Part shown: in pieces, positions 52,753-62,499 of the stretch
Layout: every line of letters starts with the position of its first letter
Position numbering within the stretch: position 1 is the first letter of the stretch
Assembly: GCA_051652785.1 (NCBI GenBank)
Contig: JBOFUX010000052.1
Location: 1-64,000 of the forward strand
DNA: 64,000 nucleotides
Direction: 5' to 3'
From: JAGNZR01 sp051652785
GTDB taxonomy: Bacteria > Fusobacteriota > Fusobacteriia > Fusobacteriales > Fusobacteriaceae
Translations under genes and position numbers: made by a program
Notes under the pieces: generated by a model
Databases searched by the model: none
What the model saw: only the letters and a program-made list of their open reading frames with translations
What the model was told of the DNA's origin: nothing

Positions 52753-53787
52753 TTATTGAGCTATTAATATATTTTGCCAATATTTATTTTGAAGTTGTAA
52801 AGAATCCTTAATATCTCTTAATAATTCTGTATTTTTAAGGTCAGAAATTTCATATATCGGTTGTGTTTTCATAATTTTTTTAGCCGGAATATTAATTGAT
52901 GGTATTTCTAAAAAGTCAGCAATTTCAGCATAAATTTCAGGTCTATGTATAAACTCTAAAAATTTATAGGCATTATCCATATTTTTACTTCCTTTTGTAA
53001 CTACAAAGGAATCAATAAAAGAAGTTCCACCTTTTTCCGGAATAATAAATTCTGTATTTTTTCTTTGTTCCTCATCTAATTCTCTATAAACATTGTCAGA
53101 ATATCCATGAACAACATAAAACTCTTCTGTTGCAAAACCTTTTCCAAAAGCCTCAGAATCAAATTTGATAATATTTTTTTTCCATTTTTTTATTAACTCT
53201 GCCGCTTCTTTTATTTCTTCTTCATTTACAGTATCAGCTTTATAATCTAGAGTTAATAGTGCTGAAGTCATAACTTCTCTCATATCATCTAAAAGAGTCA
53301 TTTTGCCTTTAAAATCCTCTCTTAAATAGATTGAAAAATCTTTAGGATAATTAGTGATATATTTTTTATTAACAATTATTCCAGTAGCTCCCATTGTATA
53401 AGGCATTGATAAAGAATTATCAGAATCGAAATATTGAATTTTTTTTAAAACTTCAGGGTCAATATTTTTAAATGTAGAAATTTTACTTTTATCTAATTTT
53501 TCAATCATTCCTTCTTTATTTAGAATTTCAACATAGTCAGTAGAAGGTAAAAGAATATCGTAACCAGTAGCTCCAGCTTTTAATTTAGCATACATCTCTT
53601 CGTTGGAAGAGTAGATGTCTTCTATAACTTTAATTCCAGTTTCTTTTTCAAATTTTTCATAAATATGAAGTGGAACATAATCAGCCCAAGAATAAATATA
53701 TAATTTATTTTTTTCTTTTTCTGAAGAATTACTACCACAAGCACTAAAAAGAAGAATAAGAGAGAGTAAAGCAATTAATTTTTTCAT
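52753..53787 (-). CDS. potD: Spermidine/putrescine-binding lipoprotein (PotD-like)
   Basis: A 344-residue polyamine-type solute-binding protein. Signal peptide with lipobox LFSACG (C16-C17 region), then NKLYIYSWADYVPLHIYEKFEKETGIKV, MPYTMGATGIIVNKK, and GGTSFIDSFVVTKGSKN. The start is the ATG at 53787 with GGAGG before it. PotABC are not in the window; the neighbour upstream is the ABC1-like kinase, 47 bases away. Polyamine specificity is inferred from similarity. Confidence 0.88.
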   Translation of the reverse strand: MKKLIALLSLILLFSACGSNSSEKEKNKLYIYSWADYVPLHIYEKFEKETGIKVIEDIYSSNEEMYAKLKAGATGYDILLPSTDYVEILNKEGMIEKLDKSKISTFKNIDPEVLKKIQYFDSDNSLSMPYTMGATGIIVNKKYITNYPKDFSIYLREDFKGKMTLLDDMREVMTSALLTLDYKADTVNEEEIKEAAELIKKWKKNIIKFDSEAFGKGFATEEFYVVHGYSDNVYRELDEEQRKNTEFIIPEKGGTSFIDSFVVTKGSKNMDNAYKFLEFIHRPEIYAEIADFLEIPSINIPAKKIMKTQPIYEISDLKNTELLRDIKDSLQLQNKYWQNILIAQ

Positions 53788-53834
53788 TTTATAAACCTCC
53801 ATTAATATAATAAAATTATAAATAAAATAGTTTG

Positions 53835-55061
53835 TTATATAGATGCAACAGGAGTAGAATATTTAAGCATTGAATCATCACTATAATAACTTAAAATATC
53901 TTTTAAATCCTTTGTATATATAGTCTTAGGATTGGTTTTAAAAGCAATATATTCTAATCTAACTAGAGCCTTTAAAACTGAAAAAAGATTTTCATCAAAG
54001 CTCATTCCGTAGCTTGTTCCTAATTTAAAAGCACTCATTATTTTTTTTGAAATATTTATTTTTTTCATTGAAAGTTCTTTAGAATTTCTAAAAAGGATTT
54101 CTATTTTTGCTAAAAATTTATCATCTAAAACTTTTACAAGAGATAGCTCGGATATAAATTTTCCAGCTTTGTTATATTCTTGATTAGTTAAAGCTTCTAA
54201 AAATTTAAAAAAAGTAATTCTAAATTTATCATCTATTTCAGTTAGTGAGTTGCAATCAATAAAGAAAATATCATTGTTTTCATTGATAAGTATATTTCCA
54301 GCATGAATATCAGAATGAAATTTACCTAAAATAAAAATATAGAAAAAATGTAGTCGGATAATTTCTAATACATTATCATAAATCATAAAATTATTTTCCA
54401 ATAATTCTTTAACACTTTCCCCTTGAATAAAATCTCCAATAAGATATTCAGGTGTAGAATAATTTGGATAAATGTTTGGAAAATTTAATTTTTTTAAATT
54501 ATATTCCTTAGTATATTTTTCTTTAGTTTCATATAAATAATTAGTAGAAGATAACTCAGAACTAAAGGAAAATTTTTTCAAACTATTTATTTCAATATTA
54601 TTAATTATATCTTCAGTTAAAAATCTTTTACTTAAAATTGGTGCTATTTTACTGAGGAGATTACTTCTTTTTTTAGCTAAGTTTAAATCTTTCATAAAGA
54701 TATTTTTAGCCCGTGGATCAATGACTTTTATACTTACATCTAAACCATTTTTAAGGCATCCACGATATACTTGATTTATAAAGCTATAGAGAAAAGGATC
54801 ATTATCATAATATTCTAAAATATGTAATAAATTAGATTCTCGTGGAATAAGAGTTAAAAAATGTTTTGGTATTATTGGAATAAGAGAAGATCTAATATCC
54901 ATGAGATAAGAACACATCTCTTCACTTAAAATATCAATTCTTCTAGAATATTCTTCTGCAATACGAATACCCATTAATCCCATTGAACGTATTGTCTCAA
55001 GTTTTGGAAATTTATTTTTTTTAAAAGACCTAATGAGATAAAAATAATTTAAACTATTCAT
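53835..55061 (-). CDS. ABC1/AarF/UbiB-like atypical kinase
   Basis: A 408-residue divergent member of the ABC1/UbiB kinase-like family. The lysine strand reads DVSIKVIDPRAKNIFMKDL (family VAVKVQRPG), the catalytic loop reads FHSDIHAGNILI (family ADPHPGN), and the metal-binding DFG is replaced by DCN in FFIDCNSLTE. The N-terminal KxGQ-like signature is not evident. UbiB members support quinone biosynthesis, and others act on lipids; with quinone genes absent here, no role can be assigned. RBS AAGGAG. Probably cotranscribed with potD downstream. Confidence 0.7.
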   Translation of the reverse strand: MNSLNYFYLIRSFKKNKFPKLETIRSMGLMGIRIAEEYSRRIDILSEEMCSYLMDIRSSLIPIIPKHFLTLIPRESNLLHILEYYDNDPFLYSFINQVYRGCLKNGLDVSIKVIDPRAKNIFMKDLNLAKKRSNLLSKIAPILSKRFLTEDIINNIEINSLKKFSFSSELSSTNYLYETKEKYTKEYNLKKLNFPNIYPNYSTPEYLIGDFIQGESVKELLENNFMIYDNVLEIIRLHFFYIFILGKFHSDIHAGNILINENNDIFFIDCNSLTEIDDKFRITFFKFLEALTNQEYNKAGKFISELSLVKVLDDKFLAKIEILFRNSKELSMKKINISKKIMSAFKLGTSYGMSFDENLFSVLKALVRLEYIAFKTNPKTIYTKDLKDILSYYSDDSMLKYSTPVASI

Positions 55062-55186
55062 GGTAAAAACTCCTTAAAATTTATATAAATAAATTATATT
55101 TTAGATAATTACACTTATTATATCATTTATTTTTTATTAGGCAACAAAATAAGATAAATAATTTTAAATAAATATATTAGAAACCC

Positions 55187-55215
55187 TTGAAATTATTTAT
55201 AAAATACAGTACAAT
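55187..55215 (+). promoter_or_regulatory. Promoter of the SpoU methylase gene
   Basis: TTGAAA (55187-55192), 17-base spacer, TACAAT (55210-55215). Confidence 0.7.
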
Positions 55216-55246
55216 AAAACTTAGAAATATAATGTTTGGAGGAAAA

Positions 55247-56005
55247 ATGGAAAGAATAGTTACCTTGGAAAATTCATTGCTAAAAAAAATAAAAAAATTA
55301 AAACAAAAAAAATATAGAGAAGAAGAGGGATTATTCTTAGCAGAGGGACTTAAATTTTTAACATTAGAAGAAAAACCACTATATATAATAATTCGGGAAG
55401 ATATTTTATTAGATATAAAAAATAAAATAGATAAATTTTCATGTAAAAAAATTATTTTAAATGATAAATTGTTTAAACAATTAAGTTCTCAAGAAAATTC
55501 TCAAGGTTTACTACTCGTATATTCTATAAAAAAAGATGATTTAAGAAATTTATCTAATAATATTGTTATTTTAGATAAAATTGGAGATCCTGGAAATTTA
55601 GGAACTATAATTAGACTTTGTGATGCAGTAGGAATAAAGGATATTATTATGACTAAAGGAACTGCTGATTGTTACGCAGAAAAAGTCGTGAGAAGTACCA
55701 TGGGATCTATTTTTTCTGTGAATTTATACTATAATGATGAGGATGAAATAATTAATTATTTGAAAAGAAATGATTATAAAATATTTGTTACCGCTCTTGA
55801 TAAAAAATCTATTCCCTACAATAAGATAAAATTAGAAAATAAAAATGCAATAGTTTTTGGAAATGAAGGAAAGGGAGTTTCAGAAATTTTTTTAAAAAAT
55901 TCTGATGAAAAAATAATTATTCCGATATATGGAACAGCGGAATCCTTAAATGTTGCTATAGCTAGTGGAATAGTTTTGTATAAAGTTAGGGAAATATTAA
56001 ATTGA
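55247..56005 (+). CDS. SpoU/TrmH-family RNA 2'-O-methyltransferase
   Basis: A 252-residue SPOUT-class methyltransferase. The N-terminal substrate-binding part (LKKIKKLKQKKYREEEGLFLAEG) is that of rRNA methylases. The knot has LDKIGDPGNLGTIIRLCDAVG, FGNEGKGVS and IPIYGTAESLNVAIASGIVLY. The ATG at 55247 has GGAGG before it; an earlier in-frame ATG lies inside the promoter. Target base unknown, probably 23S rRNA. First gene of the unit with dinB, 36 bases downstream. Confidence 0.92.
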   Translation: MERIVTLENSLLKKIKKLKQKKYREEEGLFLAEGLKFLTLEEKPLYIIIREDILLDIKNKIDKFSCKKIILNDKLFKQLSSQENSQGLLLVYSIKKDDLRNLSNNIVILDKIGDPGNLGTIIRLCDAVGIKDIIMTKGTADCYAEKVVRSTMGSIFSVNLYYNDEDEIINYLKRNDYKIFVTALDKKSIPYNKIKLENKNAIVFGNEGKGVSEIFLKNSDEKIIIPIYGTAESLNVAIASGIVLYKVREILN

Positions 56006-56040
56006 TTTTATCAGGTAAAGCTACCTAGTCATGGAGGAGT

Positions 56041-57093
56041 ATGAAAAATAGAATAATCGTTCACTATGATATGGACTCTTTTTATGCTTCGGTTGAAATA
56101 AAACGGCGGCCTGAGCTGAAAGGAAAACCAGTTGTAGTAGGGGAAGGAGTTATTACCACTGCTAGCTATGAAGCTAGAAGATTTGGAGTAAAATCAGCAA
56201 TGCCTGTATATGAAGCAAGAAAACTCTGCCCGGGCTTAATAAGTCTTCCAGTAAATAAGGAACTTTATTATGAGGTATCTGAAACTATTCAAAATTTAGT
56301 AAAAAAAATAACAAAAAAAGTTGAATTTATAGCTTTAGATGAGGGATTTATAGATGTAACAGAAATTATTAATAATTATGTTACAAAGGAAAAATTTGGA
56401 AACTTATTTAAAGAAAGAATTAGAAAACTAACAGGTCTCACATGCTCAGTAGGAATAGGTTATAATAAATTAACCGCTAAAATAGCTAGTGATATAAATA
56501 AGCCATTTGGAATATTTATATTTAATAATGAAGTTGAATTTATTGAGTATATGGGGAATAAATCAATAAGGTTAATTCCTGGAGTTGGAAATAAATTATA
56601 TGAGAATTTAAAAAAAATATCAGTAGAAAAAGTAAAAGATATTTATATTTTCTCTCACTATGAATTGGTAAAAAAATTTGGTGATTCAAGAGGAGCTATG
56701 CTATACTACTTTACAAGAGGAATAGATGATAGTGAAGTTGAGTTTGAAAAAAAAAACCACTCAATTGGACATGAAAATACTTATAGATATTTATTAAATA
56801 GTGAAGAAGATGTAAAAAGAGAAATGGACGAATTATTTCAAAGAGTTTATTTAAGACTTTTAGAGGAAAAACAGTTTTCTAAAACAATAACTTTAAAAAT
56901 AAAAACCGACTCTAAAAAAACAACAACTAAATCTTATACATTTGAAAGACCGACCTCAGATAAACTTGTACTGAGTATTGCATATGAAAAACTCTTTGAA
57001 GAAATAGAAAATTTTAATAATATAAAATTAGTGGGAATATCTTTTGGAAATTTGTCGAAAATATATTTGGAACAGCTTAAATTTAAAGATTAA
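56041..57093 (+). CDS. dinB: DNA polymerase IV (Y family)
   Basis: A translesion polymerase of 350 residues. Catalytic acids are in HYDMDSFYASVE (D10, D12) and ALDEGFIDVTE; CSVGIGYNKLTAKIASD and RLIPGVGNKLYENL (helix-hairpin-helix) follow, then the little-finger domain. The C-terminal beta-clamp motif is not obvious in LEQLKFKD. RBS GGAGG directly in the spacer. No LexA box was recognised nearby. Confidence 0.95.
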   Translation: MKNRIIVHYDMDSFYASVEIKRRPELKGKPVVVGEGVITTASYEARRFGVKSAMPVYEARKLCPGLISLPVNKELYYEVSETIQNLVKKITKKVEFIALDEGFIDVTEIINNYVTKEKFGNLFKERIRKLTGLTCSVGIGYNKLTAKIASDINKPFGIFIFNNEVEFIEYMGNKSIRLIPGVGNKLYENLKKISVEKVKDIYIFSHYELVKKFGDSRGAMLYYFTRGIDDSEVEFEKKNHSIGHENTYRYLLNSEEDVKREMDELFQRVYLRLLEEKQFSKTITLKIKTDSKKTTTKSYTFERPTSDKLVLSIAYEKLFEEIENFNNIKLVGISFGNLSKIYLEQLKFKD

Positions 57094-57111
57094 AAATATA
57101 GGGAGAAACTC

Positions 57112-58392
57112 ATGATAGAAAAATTTTTGGAATTTACTAATGAAAGCACTTCAGTATATAAAACTGTTAGTTTAATTGAAAAAAAATTAAAACTTAATAA
57201 TTTTAAAAAATTAAAACTAAATGAAGAATGGAAACTAAATTTAAATGAAAAATACTATTTAAAGAAAAATGACTCTACGATTATAGCTTTTACTGTTCCT
57301 AAAGATATAACAAAAGCATTTTTTAAGATTACAGCAAACCATACTGATAATCCTGGTTTTAAAATTAAAACTAACCCTGAAGTTGTAAATTCAGATAATT
57401 ATTTAAGAATAAATACAGAGGTTTATGGAGGACCTATTTTAAATACTTGGTTTGATAGACCCCTTTCAGTATCAGGAAGAGTTTTTTTGAAAAATGATAA
57501 TGTTCTCTCTCCAAAAAGTGTTTTAGTTGATATAAAAAGACCTATTATGATTATTCAAAATGTTGCTATTCATCAGAATCGGGATGTAAATGAAGGGATT
57601 AAATTAACTCGTCAAAATGATATGTTGCCAATATTAGCTTTAATTGATAGTGGTTTTAATAAGAAAGATACTCTTTTAAATTTAATAGCTAAAGAAAATA
57701 ATATAGATCCTAAAAAAGTGCTAGATATGGAATTATTTTTATATGATACAACTCCAGGTGTTGTTTTTGGATTAAATAATGAATTTATTAATGCAAGTAA
57801 AATAGATAATTTAGCTTCAACTTTTGCAGGACTACATGGCTTGTTAGAATCAAAATCAGAAACGGGAATAAATATTCTTGCTTGTTTTGATAGTGAAGAA
57901 ATAGGAAGTAGAACTAAGCAAGGAGCAGATTCAAATCTTTTACTAAATACAATGGAAAGAATATCTCTGTCTTTAAATAAAGACAGAGAAGCATTTTTTC
58001 AAATGTTATATTCTTCTTTTCTAATTTCAGTGGACGGTGCTCATGCTATTCATCCAGCTAAACCTGAAAAAATGGATATAACGAATATCCCAACATTAAA
58101 TAATGGTTTTGTTATAAAATATAGTGCTAATCAGTCTTATTCAACAGACGGATTTTCTAGTTCTGTTATAAAAAATTTAGCTAACTTAAACAACATAAAA
58201 TATCAGGAAACTGTAAATAATTCTGATGAAAGAGGCGGCTCTACATTAGGTCCTATCTCTTCTAGCCATATTGAAATTAATAGTGTAGATTTAGGTATTC
58301 CAATGTTAGGAATGCATTCTGTAAAAGAAACAGCTGGAATAAAAGATATTGAAAATTTAAAAGAATTAATTAGAGTGTTTTATTCTATTTAA
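57112..58392 (+). CDS. M18-family aminopeptidase
   Basis: A 426-residue dizinc aminopeptidase of the aspartyl aminopeptidase family. ANHTDNPGF (metal histidine and aspartate), DSEEIGSRTKQGADS, SVDGAHAIHPAKPEK and IPMLGMHSVKETAG are its conserved blocks. It releases N-terminal acidic or other residues; exact preference is unknown. It starts 19 bases after dinB with GGGAG, so both share a transcript. Confidence 0.93.
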   Translation: MIEKFLEFTNESTSVYKTVSLIEKKLKLNNFKKLKLNEEWKLNLNEKYYLKKNDSTIIAFTVPKDITKAFFKITANHTDNPGFKIKTNPEVVNSDNYLRINTEVYGGPILNTWFDRPLSVSGRVFLKNDNVLSPKSVLVDIKRPIMIIQNVAIHQNRDVNEGIKLTRQNDMLPILALIDSGFNKKDTLLNLIAKENNIDPKKVLDMELFLYDTTPGVVFGLNNEFINASKIDNLASTFAGLHGLLESKSETGINILACFDSEEIGSRTKQGADSNLLLNTMERISLSLNKDREAFFQMLYSSFLISVDGAHAIHPAKPEKMDITNIPTLNNGFVIKYSANQSYSTDGFSSSVIKNLANLNNIKYQETVNNSDERGGSTLGPISSSHIEINSVDLGIPMLGMHSVKETAGIKDIENLKELIRVFYSI

Positions 58393-58413
58393 AAAAATAA
58401 AAAAGAGGTAAAT

Positions 58414-59154
58414 ATGAAATATAAAATAGATTTGCATATTCATACTAATGTAAACCCACATGCTTATAGTACACTAGAGGAAAATATTGTATCAGCCCAA
58501 AATAAAAAAATGAAAGTGATAGCGATAACAAACCATGGTCCTGCTCTTCAAGATAGTCCACACTGGTGGTCTCTTGCAAATATGTGTATAATTCCAGAAT
58601 ATATGGGGGAATTAAGAATATTAAAAGGTGTAGAGGTCAATATTATTGGAGAAAATGGAGAAATAGATATTAATCAAAGAGTATATGATGTTATGGATAT
58701 AGTAATTGGGGGATTTCATGCAGTTCCTGAATATGGAGATACATTAGATATAAAAAGGAATACACGTTCATTAATAAATTTAATAAAAAGTCAAAAAGTT
58801 GATATATTAGTTCATTTAGGTAATCCTATGTTTCCAATTGAATATGAAGAGATTGTAAAGTGTGCTAAAGAACATAATGTAGCAATTGAGCTTAATAATG
58901 GTTCAATTGCTAATTCAAGAAAAGGTTCTCAAGGAAATTGTGAAAAAATAGCAGAATTAGCAAGTAACTATGGTTGTTGGTTAACTCTTTCTAGTGATTC
59001 TCACTTTTCTAGAGAAATTGGAATTTTTACTTATGTTGAAAAAATAAAAGATAAATTTAACTTTCCAGAAAGACTACTTCTAAATAGTTCAGAAGAGATA
59101 TTAAATGAATTTTTAGAGATAAGAAAAAAATTAAGTCCAAAAAATATAATATAA
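58414..59154 (+). CDS. PHP-domain phosphatase, YcdX family
   Basis: A 246-residue trinuclear-metal PHP phosphatase: DLHIHTNVNPHAYST (H8, H10), ITNHGPALQDSPHWW, GVEVNIIGENGEID, GGFHAV and SSDSHFSREIG give the metal ligands and the YcdX signature. Family members hydrolyse small phosphomonoesters. RBS AAGAGG. Last gene of the unit that starts at 55247; a 16-bp hairpin follows. Confidence 0.92.
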   Translation: MKYKIDLHIHTNVNPHAYSTLEENIVSAQNKKMKVIAITNHGPALQDSPHWWSLANMCIIPEYMGELRILKGVEVNIIGENGEIDINQRVYDVMDIVIGGFHAVPEYGDTLDIKRNTRSLINLIKSQKVDILVHLGNPMFPIEYEEIVKCAKEHNVAIELNNGSIANSRKGSQGNCEKIAELASNYGCWLTLSSDSHFSREIGIFTYVEKIKDKFNFPERLLLNSSEEILNEFLEIRKKLSPKNII

Positions 59155-59180
59155 CAGTATAAAAATAAAAATACACAATT

Positions 59181-59217
59181 AATGTTCATTAAGTAGAAAA
59201 TCTATTTAGTGGACATT
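59181..59217 (+). terminator. Terminator-like hairpin after the YcdX gene
   Basis: AATGTTCATTAAGTAG (59181-59196) pairs over 16 positions with 59202-59217, using U-G wobbles that work only in the plus-strand RNA. A T-rich tract with TATTTATG repeats follows. Confidence 0.6.
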
Positions 59218-59227
59218 ATTTATGTAT

Positions 59228-59992
59228 TTATGTATTTATAATTTTAATTCCCTGCTCAGAATACTTAGATAAAATTTCTTTATTTAAACTTGAATCAGTA
59301 ATAATAAAACTAATTTTATCAAAATAAATTATTTTAGCTAAAGAAACTCTTTGGAATTTGCTACTATCTGCGACAATAATTACTTCCTTCGTATTCTCTA
59401 TCATAATTTTTTGAATTTCAACTTCATCTAATAAAAAATCTGTGATTCCATTAATTAAATCAATACCTCCGATACTTAAAAAATATTTTGTAGAGTTAAA
59501 TTTTTTTATTATATCATGAGAGATATTTCCAAAAAGAAAATTTTCTTTTTGATTTAATACTCCACCTACTAATATTATTTTAATATTTTCATCTCCTGAT
59601 AAAATATTAGCAATGGAAAGAGAGTTAGTTATAATAGTAAGAGAGGAAAATTTATATTTTAATTTTTTTGCTATTTCAAGATTAGTAGTACCACCATTCA
59701 TTGAAATAATATCTTTTTCTACTATGTATTTTATAGCTAAATTTGCTATTTCAATTTTTTCTTTAATATGTTCTTTTTCTCTTTCAGTAAATTTTAAATT
59801 AGATATATCACTTTCTAATAAAATTGCTCCACCATAAACCTTTTTTAAATAATTTTGTTTTTCTAAAAAATCTAAATCTCTTCTAATTGTTTCAAAAGAA
59901 ACTTCAAATATCTCAGAAAGTTCTTTTACTTTTACAGTAGTTTTACTTTTTAAAATATCTAAAATTTTTCTATGTCTATTTTCTACAAGCAT
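59228..59992 (-). CDS. DeoR/GlpR-family transcriptional repressor
   Basis: A 254-residue DeoR-type regulator: N-terminal helix-turn-helix (ENRHRKILDILKSKTTVKVKELSEIFEVSFETIRRDLDFLEKQNYL in pieces) and the C-terminal sugar-phosphate sensor domain (SMNGGTTNLEIAKKL, VGGVLNQKENFLFG, VIIVADSSKF). The ATG at 59992 is chosen for GAGGAG before it. Last gene of the MFS-symporter-epimerase operon, which it probably represses with a phosphorylated sugar as inducer. Confidence 0.92.
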   Translation of the reverse strand: MLVENRHRKILDILKSKTTVKVKELSEIFEVSFETIRRDLDFLEKQNYLKKVYGGAILLESDISNLKFTEREKEHIKEKIEIANLAIKYIVEKDIISMNGGTTNLEIAKKLKYKFSSLTIITNSLSIANILSGDENIKIILVGGVLNQKENFLFGNISHDIIKKFNSTKYFLSIGGIDLINGITDFLLDEVEIQKIMIENTKEVIIVADSSKFQRVSLAKIIYFDKISFIITDSSLNKEILSKYSEQGIKIINT

Positions 59993-60005
59993 AAAATTCT
60001 CCTCT

Positions 60006-60052
60006 AAATTTATAATAACCAAGTAGTGCTAGTAATATTATATTATAAATTT
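60006..60052 (-). promoter_or_regulatory. Inverted repeat before the DeoR gene
   Basis: AAATTTATAAT (60006-60016) pairs with ATTATAAATTT (60042-60052) in the 76-base gap between the epimerase and the DeoR gene. It may be a processing hairpin or an operator; both arms contain a -10-like TATAAT on one strand. Confidence 0.35.
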
Positions 60053-60068
60053 ATAAAGTTTCATAGAA

Positions 60069-61106
60069 TTATTTTAAATATTTATTTCTAAGTTTTTTTA
60101 TAAAGTCAACACTTTTTTCCACTCCATCTATTTGTTTTTGAATAAGCTCTTCTAAAACACTTTCTGAAATTTCATGAGGATAATAGTACTGTAAAGGATT
60201 TATTTGAAGATGTTCAAAAGGAGCAGGTTCAACTTTAAAAGCTCCTTTTCCTACTTTAAAAACTCCACCTGTTCCAGGCTCTCTTTTAAACTGTGCACAG
60301 TAAGGATAACAGATTTCAATATTAACCTTTGTTAATGAGGATGTTTCTAACATTAGTTTATAAAGGGAATCTAGATCAATATTTCCTTCACCTAGTGGAA
60401 CTCCACAGACAACAAAATTATATTTATCATTTTTATCTTCTATTATTATATGGTCTTTAAAATGTGTTGTAAAAGAATAAGGGAGCATATTCTTTGCTGC
60501 ATTTAATGGTTCTTCCCATGCCATCATAGAATTTCCAAAATCAAAATTTAATCCAATCCATGGAGAATTTATTTTTTTTATTACTTTAATTAACTCTTCA
60601 GAAGTTTCGTATTCATGATTCTCTAAAGCTAATTTAATTCTATATTTTTTAAGAAAAGGAAGTATATCTAATAAATTTTTTAAGGAATCTTCGTATACAC
60701 TAACATCAAAAACTTGTCGAACTTTAGCAAAATCATATATCCCCTCTGCTCCACTTTGCCCTTGAGGAATTTTTTTTTGTTTAACAGGAATATAACTTCT
60801 TATAACTTCAGCTCCTAAAAAACTTGCTATTAAAACAAGCTCTTTGAGATGATTAACATCTAAGTTTCTACTATCAAGCTCCACATATAAATTATATTTT
60901 TCTAAATGCTTCTTTATTTTTTGTAAATGTTCAGGACTGTTTCCTCCTAATGTTCCCCAAACTTCATGTAAATTAAAATCTGGTACAACATTTATTTGTA
61001 CTCCATCTAGCCCCAATTCAGAAGCTTTTTCTATAAATCCAAAAACATCCATTCTTTTATTTTGAAATAGTAAATGATAACTTTCACTTTCTATACCTAT
61101 TTTCAT
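60069..61106 (-). CDS. TIM-barrel sugar-phosphate isomerase/epimerase
   Basis: A 345-residue protein of the xylose-isomerase-like TIM-barrel (AP endonuclease 2) superfamily: GIESESYHLLFQ, FGFIEKASELGLDGVQINV, LALENHEYETSEEL, GLNFDFGNSM, FTTHFKDH and GVPLGEGNIDLD hold the usual metal ligands. Members isomerise or epimerise sugars or inositols. The context (MFS and AGCS transporters, DeoR repressor) implies use in catabolism of an imported compound, not yet identifiable. Confidence 0.85.
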   Translation of the reverse strand: MKIGIESESYHLLFQNKRMDVFGFIEKASELGLDGVQINVVPDFNLHEVWGTLGGNSPEHLQKIKKHLEKYNLYVELDSRNLDVNHLKELVLIASFLGAEVIRSYIPVKQKKIPQGQSGAEGIYDFAKVRQVFDVSVYEDSLKNLLDILPFLKKYRIKLALENHEYETSEELIKVIKKINSPWIGLNFDFGNSMMAWEEPLNAAKNMLPYSFTTHFKDHIIIEDKNDKYNFVVCGVPLGEGNIDLDSLYKLMLETSSLTKVNIEICYPYCAQFKREPGTGGVFKVGKGAFKVEPAPFEHLQINPLQYYYPHEISESVLEELIQKQIDGVEKSVDFIKKLRNKYLK

Positions 61107-61120
61107 AATTAATTCTCCTT

Positions 61121-62466
61121 TTATATTTTATATTTCTGAAAAAAATCTTTTGTTTGTTCTCTAACAATTTTTTCCAAATATATAAGAGCAATAAGATTTG
61201 GAATTATGAGTAGTCCAAGAATAGTATCTTGTATAAACCAAACTAATTTAAATGAACTTAATGCACCAAAAATTGAAAATATTAAAAATGGATATTTAAA
61301 ATTTTTAGCTAGTTCTGCTCCCCATAAATAAGTTGTTCCAACTACACCAAAATACCATTGTGCTAATATTGACGAGTATGCAAAAAGTAACATGCAAATT
61401 GAAACTAAATATTTAAAAAAAGGACTCACATTTCCAAAAGCTATTCCTACTAATAAATTTGATGATTTGTGTTCTGCTAAAACTCCAGAAGAGAGAACAA
61501 CTAAGGCAGTTAACGTGCAAATAATAATAGTATCAATAAAAACTTCAGTTATTCCAAAAAAAGCTTGTCTAGCTGGATGATCAGTAATAGCAGCAGAGTG
61601 TAAAATAGGAGCAGAGCCCTCTCCAGCCTCATTAGAATAGAGCCCTCTAGCTATACCATATCTCATAGCATTTCTAACACTATATCCTACAGCTCCTGAA
61701 ATACCTGCTTTAAAATTAAAAGCTTCTGTAAATATTGATTTCAATGATGGTAATATGTTTTGATAATTAAAAATTAAAACTATAGTGGATGTTATAATGT
61801 AGATTAGTGCCATACTTGGAACCAATTTTTCACTAAAATGTGCAAGTTTTTTTATTCCTCCTATAATAACAGTTCCAACACAGAATGTTATTATTATTGC
61901 AGTGATAATAGGTGAGATACCAAAAATATTTTTTGCAACGTTAGAAATAGCATTAGATTGTATTAGATTTCCACCACTTATTTGTAAAACCATAAGAAAA
62001 GCATAAATCATTCCTAGCCATTTAAGTTTCATTCCTTTTTCAATATAGTACATAGGACCACCGACATACTCATTGGAACTATTTTTTTCTCTAAAATAAA
62101 TTCCTAGTAAAATCTCAGAATACTTAGTAGCCATCCCTAATATACCAGCAATCCACATCCAAAATATAGCTCCAGGTCCCCACCTACAATAGCTGTGGTA
62201 ACTCCAATAATATTTCCATTTCCAACACAACTAGCTAGAGCAGTGCAAAGAGCTTGAAAAGGAGTAATAGTGCCCTTTCCCTTTATTTTTTTATTTTTCA
62301 TTAGTGAATCATAAATTGTCATTTTTAAAATTTTCGGTAATTTTATTATAGTTAAAAATTTTGTTGTAATAGTGAAATAAGCTCCTATTGATATAAGAGT
62401 AATTAATAACCAATTTCCCCAAATTAAATTAGATAAATTTTCAAAAAAAATTTCTAATTCTTTCAT
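61121..62466 (-). pseudogene. Alanine/glycine:cation symporter (AGCS), frameshifted
   Basis: Two reading frames make up one AGCS sodium:amino acid symporter. The first frame (62466 to about 62180) gives residues 1-95, ending ALASCVGNGNIIGVTTAIVGG; the second (to 61121) continues GPGAIFWMWIAGILGMATKYSEILLGIYF to the normal end. Restoring one G in the GGGG run (plus-strand CCCC at 62178-62181) gives ...AIVGGGPGAIFWMW, the family sequence, and a protein of about 448 residues. So a one-base deletion, a slippage hot spot or a sequencing error breaks the gene. Everything else looks intact, suggesting recent loss. Confidence 0.85.
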
Positions 62467-62499
62467 AAATCACCTCAAAAGACTCTATTAAAATAATTT

